Assembly: GCA_022825825.1 (NCBI GenBank) | Contig: JAJDWA010000002.1 | Coordinates: 124,001 to 188,000, forward strand | DNA from: Candidatus Poribacteria bacterium | GTDB taxonomy: Bacteria > Poribacteria > WGA-4E > WGA-3G | DNA length: 64,000 nt | Reading direction: 5' to 3' | Shown: one piece after another, positions 52,368 through 61,090 of the stretch | How positions within the stretch are numbered: the stretch's first letter is position 1 | Layout: the number at the start of each line of letters is the position of its first letter | Made by a program: the position numbers and the translations under genes | Notes under the pieces: generated by a model | Databases searched by the model: none | Told to the model about the DNA's origin: nothing | What the model saw: only the letters and a program-made list of their open reading frames with translations

Positions 52368-52746
52368 GCTTTCTCCTTGTAAACAGTGCTGAATTCATTA
52401 TACATAACATAAGATTATCGTCAAGAAAAAACATATCGCAAATACCCCTGGTCGTTTCCCTTTATCCTTGCGTGGGTTTTTAAGTTTTGCTAAAATACCT
52501 AACAAGTGGCAAGATTTTCTTCTTGTCATTATTCATCTCAAAATAGGTAGTTTTTAAAGTGAAGTCCAACAGATATGGTGTCCAAAATCACGCTATATCT
52601 GCTTTTCATAAATACTAACAACTGTGATAAATATGCCCGAAAAACCTAAAACTAAATAACCTTGTCCTTGCAATAATTTCTATATTAGGGTAGACTATGG
52701 TTTACAATATGATAACAACCAATTTTATATCCTGTCGGAGACTCAC
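52368..52746. other. Divergent intergenic region, sulfatase/DegT
   Basis: About 380 nt, A/T-rich, with no gene seen. It holds the sulfatase promoter at 52397-52424 near its left end and must carry the promoter of the DegT gene on its right; nothing near consensus could be assigned there. Confidence 0.5.
52397..52424 (-). promoter_or_regulatory. Promoter of the sulfatase gene
   Basis: On the minus strand TTGACG (52419-52424), 16 nt, TATAAT (52397-52402). This leads to a leader of about 22 nt before the ATG. Confidence 0.75.
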
Positions 52747-53976
52747 ATGTCCAACCAGTTAGCAATTTCAGGCGGTCCGCCTGTCCGAAACACACAAACC
52801 CATCCGTGGCCTTCTTGGCCGATACGGACATCTGCTGAATGGGAATCTAAGATTGAACCATTACTTCGTGGTGTCTATATGAGTGGTAACGAAGGTTCTG
52901 GTGGCGCAATGATACCGCGTTTTTGTGAGCAGTATGCCCAGTATTCTGGCACAAATTACGCCCTTTTTATGCCGCACGGGACAGATTCTATTAGTGCTGC
53001 TTTAGCCGGTGCGCTTGACCTTGACGGGTTCAGCGATGGTGGAGAAGTGATCGTACCGAATTATACGTTTGTGGCGACTGCAAGTGCCGTTTTAGAACGC
53101 AGATGTACCGTAGCATTTGTAGACGTTTGCCCTGATACGTTTACGATTGATCCTGATGCAGTAGTGGCTGCGATTAGTCCTGAAACCCGTGCGATTCTTC
53201 CTGTACACCTCGGCGGACACCCTGCTAATATGGGTGCGTTGCAAGAGATTGCTCAACGGCATCAGCTCAAGATTATTGAAGATTGCGCGCAGGCACACGG
53301 GGCAGAATATCTTACAAAAAAGGTTGGGAGCCTTAGCGATGTTGGTGCCTTTAGTTTTCAAGCATCCAAAAATCTTACTTCTGGTGAAGGTGGCATGGTT
53401 ACCACAAACGACAAAGATATTCATGACCGGGTTTGTGCTTTCATGAATGTAGGGCGTGCGCCTGGCGGCGCAAGATGGGAGTATCCTCGACTCGGCTGGA
53501 ACTACCGCCCTTCTGAATACCTTGCTGCGATATTGTCGGTGAGATTGGAACTTTTGAAGGAACAGACAGACATCAGGAATCGGAATGCTGCCTATCTTTC
53601 CAACGCTTTGGAAGCCATACCCGGCATTACACCGCCTAAACTTGCTACATGGGTTACAAAACACGGGTATCACCTTTATTGCATGAAGTATAACCCGGAG
53701 GGTTTCGGTGGAAAATCACAACAGGAATTTGTCAATGCATTGTCAGCAGAAGGGATTCCGTGTTCTATTGGCTACCGTTCTCCGCTTTCGGAGGAACCCG
53801 GCATGGCACACGTCGCTGAGAAATACCCACACCTGATAAGGTCATTATCATGTCCAAATGCTGAATCAGTTTGTGAACAGAGTGTATGGCTTTTCCAAAA
53901 TCTTCTCCTCGGTTCTGAATCGGATATGAATCAGGTGGTCGATGCGATCTCTAAAATTCATTGGGCATGGAAATAG
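52747..53976 (+). CDS. DegT/DnrJ/EryC1/StrS family aminotransferase
   Basis: A 409-residue PLP-dependent sugar aminotransferase. The PLP-binding Lys lies in FSFQASKNLTSGEGGMV near residue 205, the Asp in IIEDCAQAHGAEYL and Gln pocket are as in the family, and EVIVPNYTFVATASAV is the substrate-side loop. These enzymes aminate 3- or 4-keto nucleotide sugars. The similar AHBA-synthase branch has the LAISGGPPVR start seen here. No sugar dehydratase is adjacent. TCGGAG lies ten bases before the ATG. Confidence 0.9.
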   Translation: MSNQLAISGGPPVRNTQTHPWPSWPIRTSAEWESKIEPLLRGVYMSGNEGSGGAMIPRFCEQYAQYSGTNYALFMPHGTDSISAALAGALDLDGFSDGGEVIVPNYTFVATASAVLERRCTVAFVDVCPDTFTIDPDAVVAAISPETRAILPVHLGGHPANMGALQEIAQRHQLKIIEDCAQAHGAEYLTKKVGSLSDVGAFSFQASKNLTSGEGGMVTTNDKDIHDRVCAFMNVGRAPGGARWEYPRLGWNYRPSEYLAAILSVRLELLKEQTDIRNRNAAYLSNALEAIPGITPPKLATWVTKHGYHLYCMKYNPEGFGGKSQQEFVNALSAEGIPCSIGYRSPLSEEPGMAHVAEKYPHLIRSLSCPNAESVCEQSVWLFQNLLLGSESDMNQVVDAISKIHWAWK

Positions 53977-54071
53977 TGTTCAGTCGAGTGCTAATAGATG
54001 TATATAGCCGTTTGAGTTTGATGCGTGCGTTGTCTGTATTAAACCGCCAACTGCTATATGCTTAGGCTATA

Positions 54072-54415
54072 GTGAAACTGAAGTTTTTCGGCAATACACA
54101 TGGCTTGATGTGGTTTTCTCAGCTAATAGTCGAAGCGTCCGTCTTAAGGTTCGTTTTAGCCGTTATGAGCAAACTTTTGGTTTGATGTGTCAGACCGCTT
54201 TTTAGGACACAGTGCAGCTGTGAGCCCATCAAGGACAAAGGTTGGACGGGTTCTCTCAATGGTAGGTGTTGAGACTTCAACAGTTTCTTTTCTTTGCTTA
54301 TCGGCGTAGGTAGGCCCAAACTCGCCTGCGTCGGCTTTCAACAAGATTCTGACACACGTCAGTTTGCGTGCTGATTCGGTGTCAGAAGAGATCAAATCAA
54401 TGAGATAATCTCATT
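54072..54415 (-). pseudogene. IS630-family transposase remnant
   Basis: On the minus strand, three frames in turn give pieces of an IS630 transposase N-terminus: VRILLKADAGEFGPTYADKQ then ETVEVSTPTIERTRPTFVLDG (the HTH), followed after a frameshift by TLRRTLRLLAEK, the start of the linker before the DDE domain. Stops follow. The DDE catalytic core and terminal repeats are absent. It is an old, non-functional fragment in the gap before the beta-propeller gene. Confidence 0.65.
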
Positions 54416-54483
54416 GACACTTTTCAGATTTACTATCAAACAATTGTTGACACAGCAATAGTTGCTGGATGAGGAGAAGATGG

Positions 54484-55848
54484 ATGGGACCGAATATGCA
54501 ACACTCAGGGCATCTCTATAAAAGAATTCCGATTCCAGAGACATTTCTCAATGAAACGGCAGGGCGCTCGTGGGGTGGTGATATCCGCATTGGTGATTTG
54601 ACAGGCAATGGCACCGTCGATTTTCTGGTTTACAAGTCACTTGGTGGTATTCACCCATGTTACCTCGGGGCGTTTACATTGGAAGGTGAACCGCTCTGGT
54701 CTTTAGGGGATAAACATCTGGAAATCAGAGATGCAGATGCGGAGGATAATATCCTAACAACACTATCACCTGATCGCCCAGGGCCCGTTGCAATTTACGA
54801 TATTGATGCAGATGGACAAGCAGAGGTTATCTGCTTTTGGATAGATTCGGATGTTACACAAGCGAGTAAATGGAATTTGTCCGCAATTCGTCTGATGATT
54901 TTAGATGGGGCCACGGGTGCTATTAAACATTCTGTCGTGTCTGAAGCACTTCAGCAGTGCGATGCGGACGCAGATGGTGAACGTCATATCCCCAATTATG
55001 TTCATCAACGGTTGATGATTGCCAATTTCAGTGGAAATCCGCGACCGCAAGATTTTGTGGTTAAGATTGGCGTTAATGTACTTGCCTTTAACCATAAACT
55101 TGAACTGCTTTGGCAGCATACTGATAGGTGGTTTCGGTATCCAAAGCATTCCGCATACATCCCCGCAGTTGGAGACTTTAACGATGATGGTCTTGATGAA
55201 GTTAACGGAGGCAACTTTGGGCTTGCTGCTAATGGGACAGTTCTATGGGATAAATACCTTGGGGAAAATATCGACTCAGTTTTAGTTGAGGAGTGGGATG
55301 GTGAAATGCGGGCTATCCTCTCAGGTGGTGGGCAAGTTGTTGACGCCGAAGGTAATCCTGTGTTCTCACTCGGCTTTGACGTTGTGCCGCATGGACAAGA
55401 GGTCCGATATGGAAACTTGTTGTCAGATACGTCTCCGAACTTAGTCATCCGTTATAACGGGCACCATCCTGATTTGATAGTCGTGAATAACAGCGGACAG
55501 ATTCGGAGCAGATTCCGCGTTGATGAAACACCGAATAATACAGGATTAGAGGTTATCCGATGGTACGGTTTAGACAACCCTGAATTGATTTACAGCCCCG
55601 CTGCACTCTACGATGGGAAGGGAAACAAAGTGATAACTTTTCCAGACCTGCCACCACCGACTGGTGGTAAAATGGGATGGTATCACTGCTTTCCAGCAGA
55701 TGTCTGCGGCGATGCGCGTGAAGAAGTTATCCTCTACGACCCTTATAGCGATGCTGTTTATATATATACTCCCCATCCTTTTCATCCTGACCGATATGAG
55801 GGGTATCAACACACTGCACGGCAGTGCAATGCAAGGTTAATAGATTAA
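54484..55848 (+). CDS. Beta-propeller (FG-GAP/rhamnogalacturonan-lyase-like) protein
   Basis: A ~454-residue soluble protein with no signal peptide. Repeated blades with calcium-type loops are visible: IGDLTGNGTVDFLVY, IYDIDADGQAEVICFW, VGDFNDDGLDEVNGG and PADVCGDAREEVILY, the DxDxDGxxE pattern of FG-GAP/VCBS and of PL11-type rhamnogalacturonan lyases. The ATG at 54484 has GAGGAG seven bases upstream and is preferred to one five codons earlier. The next gene starts 3 nt after its stop, so they are one operon with a sulfatase-fold partner. Probably a polysaccharide-handling protein. Confidence 0.75.
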   Translation: MGPNMQHSGHLYKRIPIPETFLNETAGRSWGGDIRIGDLTGNGTVDFLVYKSLGGIHPCYLGAFTLEGEPLWSLGDKHLEIRDADAEDNILTTLSPDRPGPVAIYDIDADGQAEVICFWIDSDVTQASKWNLSAIRLMILDGATGAIKHSVVSEALQQCDADADGERHIPNYVHQRLMIANFSGNPRPQDFVVKIGVNVLAFNHKLELLWQHTDRWFRYPKHSAYIPAVGDFNDDGLDEVNGGNFGLAANGTVLWDKYLGENIDSVLVEEWDGEMRAILSGGGQVVDAEGNPVFSLGFDVVPHGQEVRYGNLLSDTSPNLVIRYNGHHPDLIVVNNSGQIRSRFRVDETPNNTGLEVIRWYGLDNPELIYSPAALYDGKGNKVITFPDLPPPTGGKMGWYHCFPADVCGDAREEVILYDPYSDAVYIYTPHPFHPDRYEGYQHTARQCNARLID

Positions 55849-55851
55849 AAT

Positions 55852-57117
55852 ATGGAAACCAAGTCTGTCAATAAATTTCTACTCATTTCAATTGATTGTT
55901 GGCGGTATGACGCGCTCAGCCGTACTAACTCTCTCTTCAATACACCGAAGTTTGACCTACTGACCAAGGATTTTTCGCTTGCGGAGAAGTTTTTTGTAGC
56001 TGCCCCCGCAACGCGTCCTTCTCATACCTCATACTTTACAGGGCTTTATCCGTTTGAACATGGCGTTTATGGGCAAACCTACCTCAAGATGTTTGAGGGT
56101 ATCCCGAACCTATTTCAGTTGTTTGCTGATGCGGGGTATCACATGACAGGGCGTTCAGAACGCGCGGAGGTGTTTCGCTTCCTTGATTATGAAGCGTTTA
56201 TCACACCTATAGACCCGAACGCTAAAGCACAGCAACTCGGTTCGCTTGAAGACCTGATGCATCATCTCAAACAACCTTCGGAGACACCGCAATTCTGCTT
56301 TCTACATTTTTGGTATACACACGGTGGATACGGCATGAGTGGCATTCCGGGCGCACCGAGTCTCGGATCCCTTGTCCAACAGGGTAGAACAGATGAAGCG
56401 TTACGTTTCTATTATGCAGCTGCTACGCACATACTTGAGTTTAAATTGGTTGAAATTCTGAAACAACTTGACTTGCCAGAGTGGGCAATATTCATCTTTG
56501 GGGACCACGGTGAGGGAATTTGCGATGAAATAATTGATCACGGTAGCACACTTAATCAAAACGTGTTACACGTGCCACTGTTAGCACATATCCCTGGCGT
56601 AGAAGGGTTAGCGTTTCCAAACGCACCGATTTCGGCTATTGACCTATTCCCAACAATCATAAACCTTGCTGGTATTGAAACGGACTATCAGGGCTATGGG
56701 CAAGATTTACTATCCTCATCCGAAATTGATGACAACCGCTTGGTATTATCGGAGTTAGATAGTCTTTACGGCATCGGTTTTCTCAGTCAGAAGAACTTGG
56801 AGATGTCGCATCATCGGGTGACTTCGCGGACGACGGTTGACAACGAAGAGATTAGCAGGTACTCGGAAGGGGTACGTCTCTGGTCGCTAACGGATGGTGA
56901 ATACCTTTACCGTGAAGATGAACAGACAGGTGAATATGTCTATCGGCACATTATGAGCAGTGAGGACAGGACTTGCGAAGACTCTGAACGATTCCGTGAT
57001 GCTTATGACGAGATTTTGATGAATTCTAATTACCAGCACTTACAAGCACAAGTCTCTACCCCTGAGGAGAAAAAGATTTTGGAAGGTAGGTTACGGAATT
57101 TGGGATATATTGAGTAA
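55852..57117 (+). CDS. Sulfatase/phosphatase-fold hydrolase lacking the formylglycine cysteine
   Basis: A 421-residue alkaline-phosphatase-superfamily hydrolase. LLISIDCWRYDALSRT gives the metal Asp, and IFGDHGEGICDEIIDHG with LHVPLLAHIPG gives the second metal set. The nucleophile region reads VAAPATRPSHTSYFTGLYP. Sulfatases have CxPxR here; this one has Thr in that place, so a Thr nucleophile as in phosphatases or phosphonate hydrolases is likely. It follows the propeller gene after 3 nt. True substrate unknown; probably a phosphoester or phosphonate, with a sulfate ester less likely. Confidence 0.8.
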   Translation: METKSVNKFLLISIDCWRYDALSRTNSLFNTPKFDLLTKDFSLAEKFFVAAPATRPSHTSYFTGLYPFEHGVYGQTYLKMFEGIPNLFQLFADAGYHMTGRSERAEVFRFLDYEAFITPIDPNAKAQQLGSLEDLMHHLKQPSETPQFCFLHFWYTHGGYGMSGIPGAPSLGSLVQQGRTDEALRFYYAAATHILEFKLVEILKQLDLPEWAIFIFGDHGEGICDEIIDHGSTLNQNVLHVPLLAHIPGVEGLAFPNAPISAIDLFPTIINLAGIETDYQGYGQDLLSSSEIDDNRLVLSELDSLYGIGFLSQKNLEMSHHRVTSRTTVDNEEISRYSEGVRLWSLTDGEYLYREDEQTGEYVYRHIMSSEDRTCEDSERFRDAYDEILMNSNYQHLQAQVSTPEEKKILEGRLRNLGYIE

Positions 57118-57137
57118 TTTCAATCGCCTTCCAGTAG

Positions 57138-57554
57138 TCAAGAAGTGAGCAGCGGTTTGTCTAATACTACCCAAGCTCGTGCATCTTTTTTCGGGAATGG
57201 AAAAGGGTTTTTATAGGCAATCACATTGTCAACGTGAATGAGTGTCGCATACTTTGAGGCGGCCCATTTTTCCCAAAACTCTTGAAATTGCGAGTCGACA
57301 AAAATATCACGATGATAACGCCTATTAATTTCGTTTAGCATTTCGGGTGTCAAGTCCGTATAGGTTTCCACTTTGGAGGCAATGAATTGCCCTTTGACGG
57401 GTCCTCCACTTTCCTTCAGGTAAACGATATCACCAATATCAATTTTGGCATAGGGGGCACATCGGATTTTGGTAAATCGGCTTTCTATAGTTTTCTTGCC
57501 ATCTAAGATAAGTTCAAGCCAAGGTTGCGTAAGAATTGCAAGATGGTATTGCAT
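57138..57554 (-). CDS. ASCH-domain protein
   Basis: A 138-residue ASCH-type protein (a PUA-like RNA-binding fold). It opens LAILTQPWLELILDGKKTIE, followed by SRFTKIRCAPYAKIDIGDIVYLKESGG across adjacent strands, the family's GxKxxE(S/T)R and GDxv pattern. Some ASCH proteins are RNases or RNA-binding regulators, and some hydrolyse N4-acetylcytidine. No neighbour gives a clue. The ATG is preceded by CAAGGAAACATAGTA, a weak AAGGA. Confidence 0.75.
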   Translation of the reverse strand: MQYHLAILTQPWLELILDGKKTIESRFTKIRCAPYAKIDIGDIVYLKESGGPVKGQFIASKVETYTDLTPEMLNEINRRYHRDIFVDSQFQEFWEKWAASKYATLIHVDNVIAYKNPFPFPKKDARAWVVLDKPLLTS

Positions 57555-57633
57555 TACTATGTTTCCTTGGATGTTATCTATTATTAAATGAATTGAAAAC
57601 TTTCAATGGGCCCCGTAACTAAGGAGAAAGATT

Positions 57634-58146
57634 ATGGATAAATATACTTTTGAAGATCTTCATGAGGACATCTATATACTTGAGGCGGTTGGTTTGAAAA
57701 TGATTGCTTATGCAGATGGAGTCTTAAGAGCTGCGGCTGTAGAAATTGAGTCGCGCCTTGCGTATTCCGTTTCAGCAGCACAGATAATTTATGTATCAGA
57801 AAAGACTGCATTCCTTGAGTTGTATCCCGATCCGAAACAAGTTTCAGTTTTCCGCATGCTGTTAGCACATGGCACTTTATGTGAAATTCGTTTATTAGCT
57901 TCCAATTTGCAACAAGAATTACGAGACCACTGGGAAAACTTTTATTTTCGACAAGATGATACCAAAAACTTGGAAGCAGATCAACTCAAGTACGGGAGAA
58001 TATTGATGAATTGTAGCAACACCGCGTTTGAAACGATGGATATGAAATTAATCCCTGAACCTGGCAAAGAAAGCAAATATTGGGATAGGATGGTAGAGGT
58101 AGCAGATGCCCTAAAAGGCACTAATGTAGCTCAACATCTATTTTGA
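57634..58146 (+). CDS. Hypothetical protein
   Basis: A 170-residue protein, mixed alpha-helical, with no signal peptide or membrane segment. No family recognised. It contains a long helix near residues 85-110 (VFRMLLAHGTLCEIRLLAS) and ends in a charged helix. AAGGAG sits seven bases before the ATG. It is convergent with the phosphodiesterase gene downstream. Codon use and ribosome site support a real gene. Confidence 0.55.
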   Translation: MDKYTFEDLHEDIYILEAVGLKMIAYADGVLRAAAVEIESRLAYSVSAAQIIYVSEKTAFLELYPDPKQVSVFRMLLAHGTLCEIRLLASNLQQELRDHWENFYFRQDDTKNLEADQLKYGRILMNCSNTAFETMDMKLIPEPGKESKYWDRMVEVADALKGTNVAQHLF

Positions 58147-58195
58147 TAAATTTATGGTAAATTCCACAGATCAGAAACATAAACAATTAACCTAT

Positions 58196-58681
58196 TCAGA
58201 TTTCATATATTGTTGCCTCAAGTGTCTCCAATTCCACAACGGCAACCGTCGCTTTTCCCGTCGTCCAACCGCCTGTCTCCCCTGGATTAAGCAATAGAGA
58301 TTTATCCTTTTGGATGTCTATCTTATGCGTGTGTCCATAGACTACGATGTCGTAATCCCCACTCTTTGCTATTGGAATAGCAAGTTCAGGATAGTGCATT
58401 ACTGCAATGGTTCTGCCACCGAGTGATGCGCTGGCAAGGTTCGGATGCACCTCACCACCGATGGCTTCAAACTTTTTCGCAAGGACAATACGTTCACCAT
58501 CATTGTTTCCAAACACACCGACAACACGGCAGTTCAAATCGGCTAACGGATCAATCGCAAACGGAGCGATGAAATCGCCTGCATGCACAACGAGGTCTAC
58601 ACCGATTTCGTTGAAAAGTGAGACAGCGCGTTTGACATTCGGAATGTTGTCGTGGCTGTCGGACATAACACCAAGTTTCAT
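58196..58681 (-). CDS. YfcE/MJ0936-type metallophosphodiesterase
   Basis: A 161-residue calcineurin-like phosphoesterase. Dinuclear-metal motifs are in order: KLGVMSDSHDNIPNV (DxH), VVHAGDFI (GD), VFGNNDGERI (GNND), VMHYPELAI (H), and YGHTHKID (GHTH). It is a compact YfcE/MJ0936-like phosphodiesterase of unknown physiological substrate. AAAGGA lies eight bases before the ATG. The Moco oxidoreductase gene ends 17 nt upstream on the same strand, so it is probably its operon partner. Confidence 0.92.
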   Translation of the reverse strand: MKLGVMSDSHDNIPNVKRAVSLFNEIGVDLVVHAGDFIAPFAIDPLADLNCRVVGVFGNNDGERIVLAKKFEAIGGEVHPNLASASLGGRTIAVMHYPELAIPIAKSGDYDIVVYGHTHKIDIQKDKSLLLNPGETGGWTTGKATVAVVELETLEATIYEI

Positions 58682-58698
58682 TGCTAAATCCTTTCTAT

Positions 58699-59976
58699 TT
58701 ATGCGGTTACTGAAACAGGCACTCTATGAATAACATTTCCGAGATACCCTTTGGGATTCCACGGTTGGCTAAAAGGCTGCGCGTTGCCCTTATCGTCAAA
58801 AGCGCGTGCCCATATTTCATAATAGCCTCTGTTTGCAAAAGTCAATTCGGTTTCCCAATGGGTCCAAGCATATCTATTTGATGGTGGGATCAACATGGTT
58901 TCTTGCCATTGAATACCGAAATCTGTTGAGACAAGGACGCTATTGATATAGTTTTCACCTGCCCATGCATGCCCTCGGGCCTTTATAGGCATGCCTTTGC
59001 TAAATTGCAGATGAGATTCAGGTTGCGTAATAAGCGATTTAACCTGCAATGAGGTTGCGATACGCATATCCTCTGCTGGTGCTTTATCTCCCGGTTCCAC
59101 AGGATATGCAGGAATGCGGTAGGAATATCCGCTCATTTTTTCTGAGTCGTGAACCTGATCTCTCACCCAGATGCGGCTAAGCCATTTCTGCATAGAGCTA
59201 CCGATCCATCCGGGCACAATCAATCTCGCGGGAAAACCGTGTGCTGCAGGTAAAACCTCTCCGTTCATTTTAAGTGCAATGAGTGTGTGTTCATTCATCG
59301 CCTTCTCAATTGGAATACCTCGTGAAAATTGCTCACTGCCGTCAGAGGGAAGATCGTCGCCGTAGTTTCCAGTATAGACAGCACTCGGTTTTAAACCTGC
59401 TGCTTGTAGGACGTCGCGTAAGCGAACGCCTGTCCATTCACTACAGGCGACAGCACCGCGTCGCCACGGCGTGCCATCAACCTTTGGCACAAACAGACTT
59501 CTGCCGTTTCCTGCACATTCTAAAACTACCTGCATAGTAACCTGCGGAAAACGAAGCAAATCCTCCATTGACAAGGCAAGTTCTTTATGTACTTCGCCAT
59601 CTATGACCAATTTCCACCCATGTAGATCGTTTTTAATCGCTCGTTCTGGGATGCCGCTGTTACTGCGGACGAAATGTCGTGCCGTGGGCGTAACATCGTC
59701 ATTGAGGAGGTGCGGCGGCAATTCACCATTGAATGGAGTTTCCGAATGGACAAGCATATCCGGCTTTGGGAGTCCTGCTGCTTGCAAGTCTTCCAAGACA
59801 ACGGGCATGAGTCCTCTATCCAACAAGCCTCGGTTGACAGCTTCACAGCCTGCGCCAAACATGCCCAAACTTGCAAGTAACGCGCCCTTACCTATCTTGG
59901 CAAGGAAATCCCGCCTTGAATTAGGAATATTTTCCTGCCAATCTGTAAATTTGGGTTTATGCGCTATTTTCTGCAT
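58699..59976 (-). CDS. Tat-exported sulfite-oxidase-type molybdopterin protein
   Basis: A ~425-residue protein of the sulfite oxidase/SoxC family. The twin-arginine signal NSRRDFLAKIGKGALLASLG is followed by Cys, possibly a lipobox (FGAGC). The Mo ligand Cys is in VVLECAGNGRSLF near residue 150, and GAVACSEWTGVRLRDVL is the usual pterin-binding segment. The C-terminal dimer domain begins near residue 300 (LQVKSLITQPE). It folds with cofactor and goes to the periplasm to oxidise sulfite or a related compound. No heme partner (SoxD) is adjacent. The start is uncertain (ATG at 59976 or GTG at 59994). Confidence 0.9.
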   Translation of the reverse strand: MQKIAHKPKFTDWQENIPNSRRDFLAKIGKGALLASLGMFGAGCEAVNRGLLDRGLMPVVLEDLQAAGLPKPDMLVHSETPFNGELPPHLLNDDVTPTARHFVRSNSGIPERAIKNDLHGWKLVIDGEVHKELALSMEDLLRFPQVTMQVVLECAGNGRSLFVPKVDGTPWRRGAVACSEWTGVRLRDVLQAAGLKPSAVYTGNYGDDLPSDGSEQFSRGIPIEKAMNEHTLIALKMNGEVLPAAHGFPARLIVPGWIGSSMQKWLSRIWVRDQVHDSEKMSGYSYRIPAYPVEPGDKAPAEDMRIATSLQVKSLITQPESHLQFSKGMPIKARGHAWAGENYINSVLVSTDFGIQWQETMLIPPSNRYAWTHWETELTFANRGYYEIWARAFDDKGNAQPFSQPWNPKGYLGNVIHRVPVSVTA

Positions 59977-59996
59977 GATTGCGGTTCTATTCACAA

Positions 59997-60097
59997 CAGG
60001 ACTTACGCAGTTTGAGCAGAGAAAGGGACATTTTATTTAAAAAGTCCGGTCTTTTTTACCCCTAAATCCCCTTATCAAAAGGAACTTTAAGGGGAAA
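59997..60097 (+). repeat. CAGGACTTACGCA plus C/G-rich palindrome, copy 2
   Basis: The 13-nt CAGGACTTACGCA (59997-60009) matches that at 31079-31091. It is followed ~50 nt on by ACCCCTAAATCCCC and TTTAAGGGG. Same composite structure in the gap after the Rpn gene. Confidence 0.55.
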
Positions 60098-60117
60098 TGC
60101 GTCTGCCCTGTCTTACC

Positions 60118-60954
60118 TTATTGTTCGGTATTATTTTCGGGTTTTGACGGTGGTGGTTCGTTAAAGGGGACTCCCTTTTCAGCTGCCTCTTGTCGCCGTC
60201 TTTCCCAATCTGCATACCAGGCGCGATACACTTCATCGCGTCCCTTTGTAATGCCTTGTTCAAGGCCGCGTTCATAGATTTGTTGTTCTAAGAGTTGATA
60301 AAAAGGCGATTCTCGCATGATTTCCTCCAATATAGCGTTTTGAAAAAAGAGAGGGTCATGGGCTAAACTACCAAAAATTGAGAGTGCAAGCAACAGTGTC
60401 CCGCGTGTTTGATTGTCAACCGGGGCTGCTTCAACTATCTCCACACATTTTCGCAACCATGCCTCCGTTTCCATACCGGCAGCCGGTTTCATCAAAGGTG
60501 TGAATGGTAACAACCCGATTGAGGCTGCGTTCAAAAACGCTTCACCCTCTAAATCTTCCAAACGGATTACTTGATATTTGTGCTGTAAATTGAACTTCTC
60601 ATTACCATAACTATAGCCACCGGGGTCCGTGCGCCCCGCATTCGGTGCTAAATACAACACCACTGAATACACGGGTATCTGATAACGCAACAGTAAAGTG
60701 CTTGCATACGCAAGCACACGCAACGGCATCGGTTTATCCCGACTATCCTCTGTCTGTGCCTCTATATGCAGCAGCACCTCTTCACCTTTCAAGCGCACCT
60801 TAAAGGTCATATCATTACGATGCACTTTAATCGTCTGTTGCTCCGTGTCGAGTTTATTAAGCACTTCAAAGGCAGAGGTACCAAAGGCAAGCTTCACAAA
60901 CTCGTCTGAGAACTGGTGCATCAGGTGTTTCACAAGCTCATCATATTGTTCCAT
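60118..60954 (-). CDS. Rpn-family PD-(D/E)XK nuclease (YhgA-like)
   Basis: A ~278-residue Rpn/YhgA-type protein. The PD-(D/E)XK core is in FKVRLKGEEVLLHIEAQTED (E-x-Q), after the YDELVKHLMHQFSDEFVKLA start. The C-terminal part has the repeat-rich ERGLEQGITKGRDE helix usual in this family, which expands through linkage to recombination. Rpn proteins cut DNA and stimulate RecA-independent recombination in E. coli. The ATG at 60954 is preferred to a TTG 12 codons upstream; neither has a ribosome site. Often multicopy in such genomes; here single. Confidence 0.8.
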   Translation of the reverse strand: MEQYDELVKHLMHQFSDEFVKLAFGTSAFEVLNKLDTEQQTIKVHRNDMTFKVRLKGEEVLLHIEAQTEDSRDKPMPLRVLAYASTLLLRYQIPVYSVVLYLAPNAGRTDPGGYSYGNEKFNLQHKYQVIRLEDLEGEAFLNAASIGLLPFTPLMKPAAGMETEAWLRKCVEIVEAAPVDNQTRGTLLLALSIFGSLAHDPLFFQNAILEEIMRESPFYQLLEQQIYERGLEQGITKGRDEVYRAWYADWERRRQEAAEKGVPFNEPPPSKPENNTEQ

Positions 60955-61090
60955 ATCAATAAGATACCGTACTTCATAAGTAAACGGCAATTTTTTTTAG
61001 ATTTCAGCTGTCGGCAGATCGTTGTAGACGGTTGCGTATGACTTTCTGCCGCAGATAGCTCTTGACCGATTGCTGATTGCTTGATAGGTA

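Noticed and set aside
54119-54395. Small intact genes on the minus strand near 54.2 kb
   Set aside because: The two overlapping frames translate consecutive pieces of one IS630 transposase, so this is a decayed element, not real genes.
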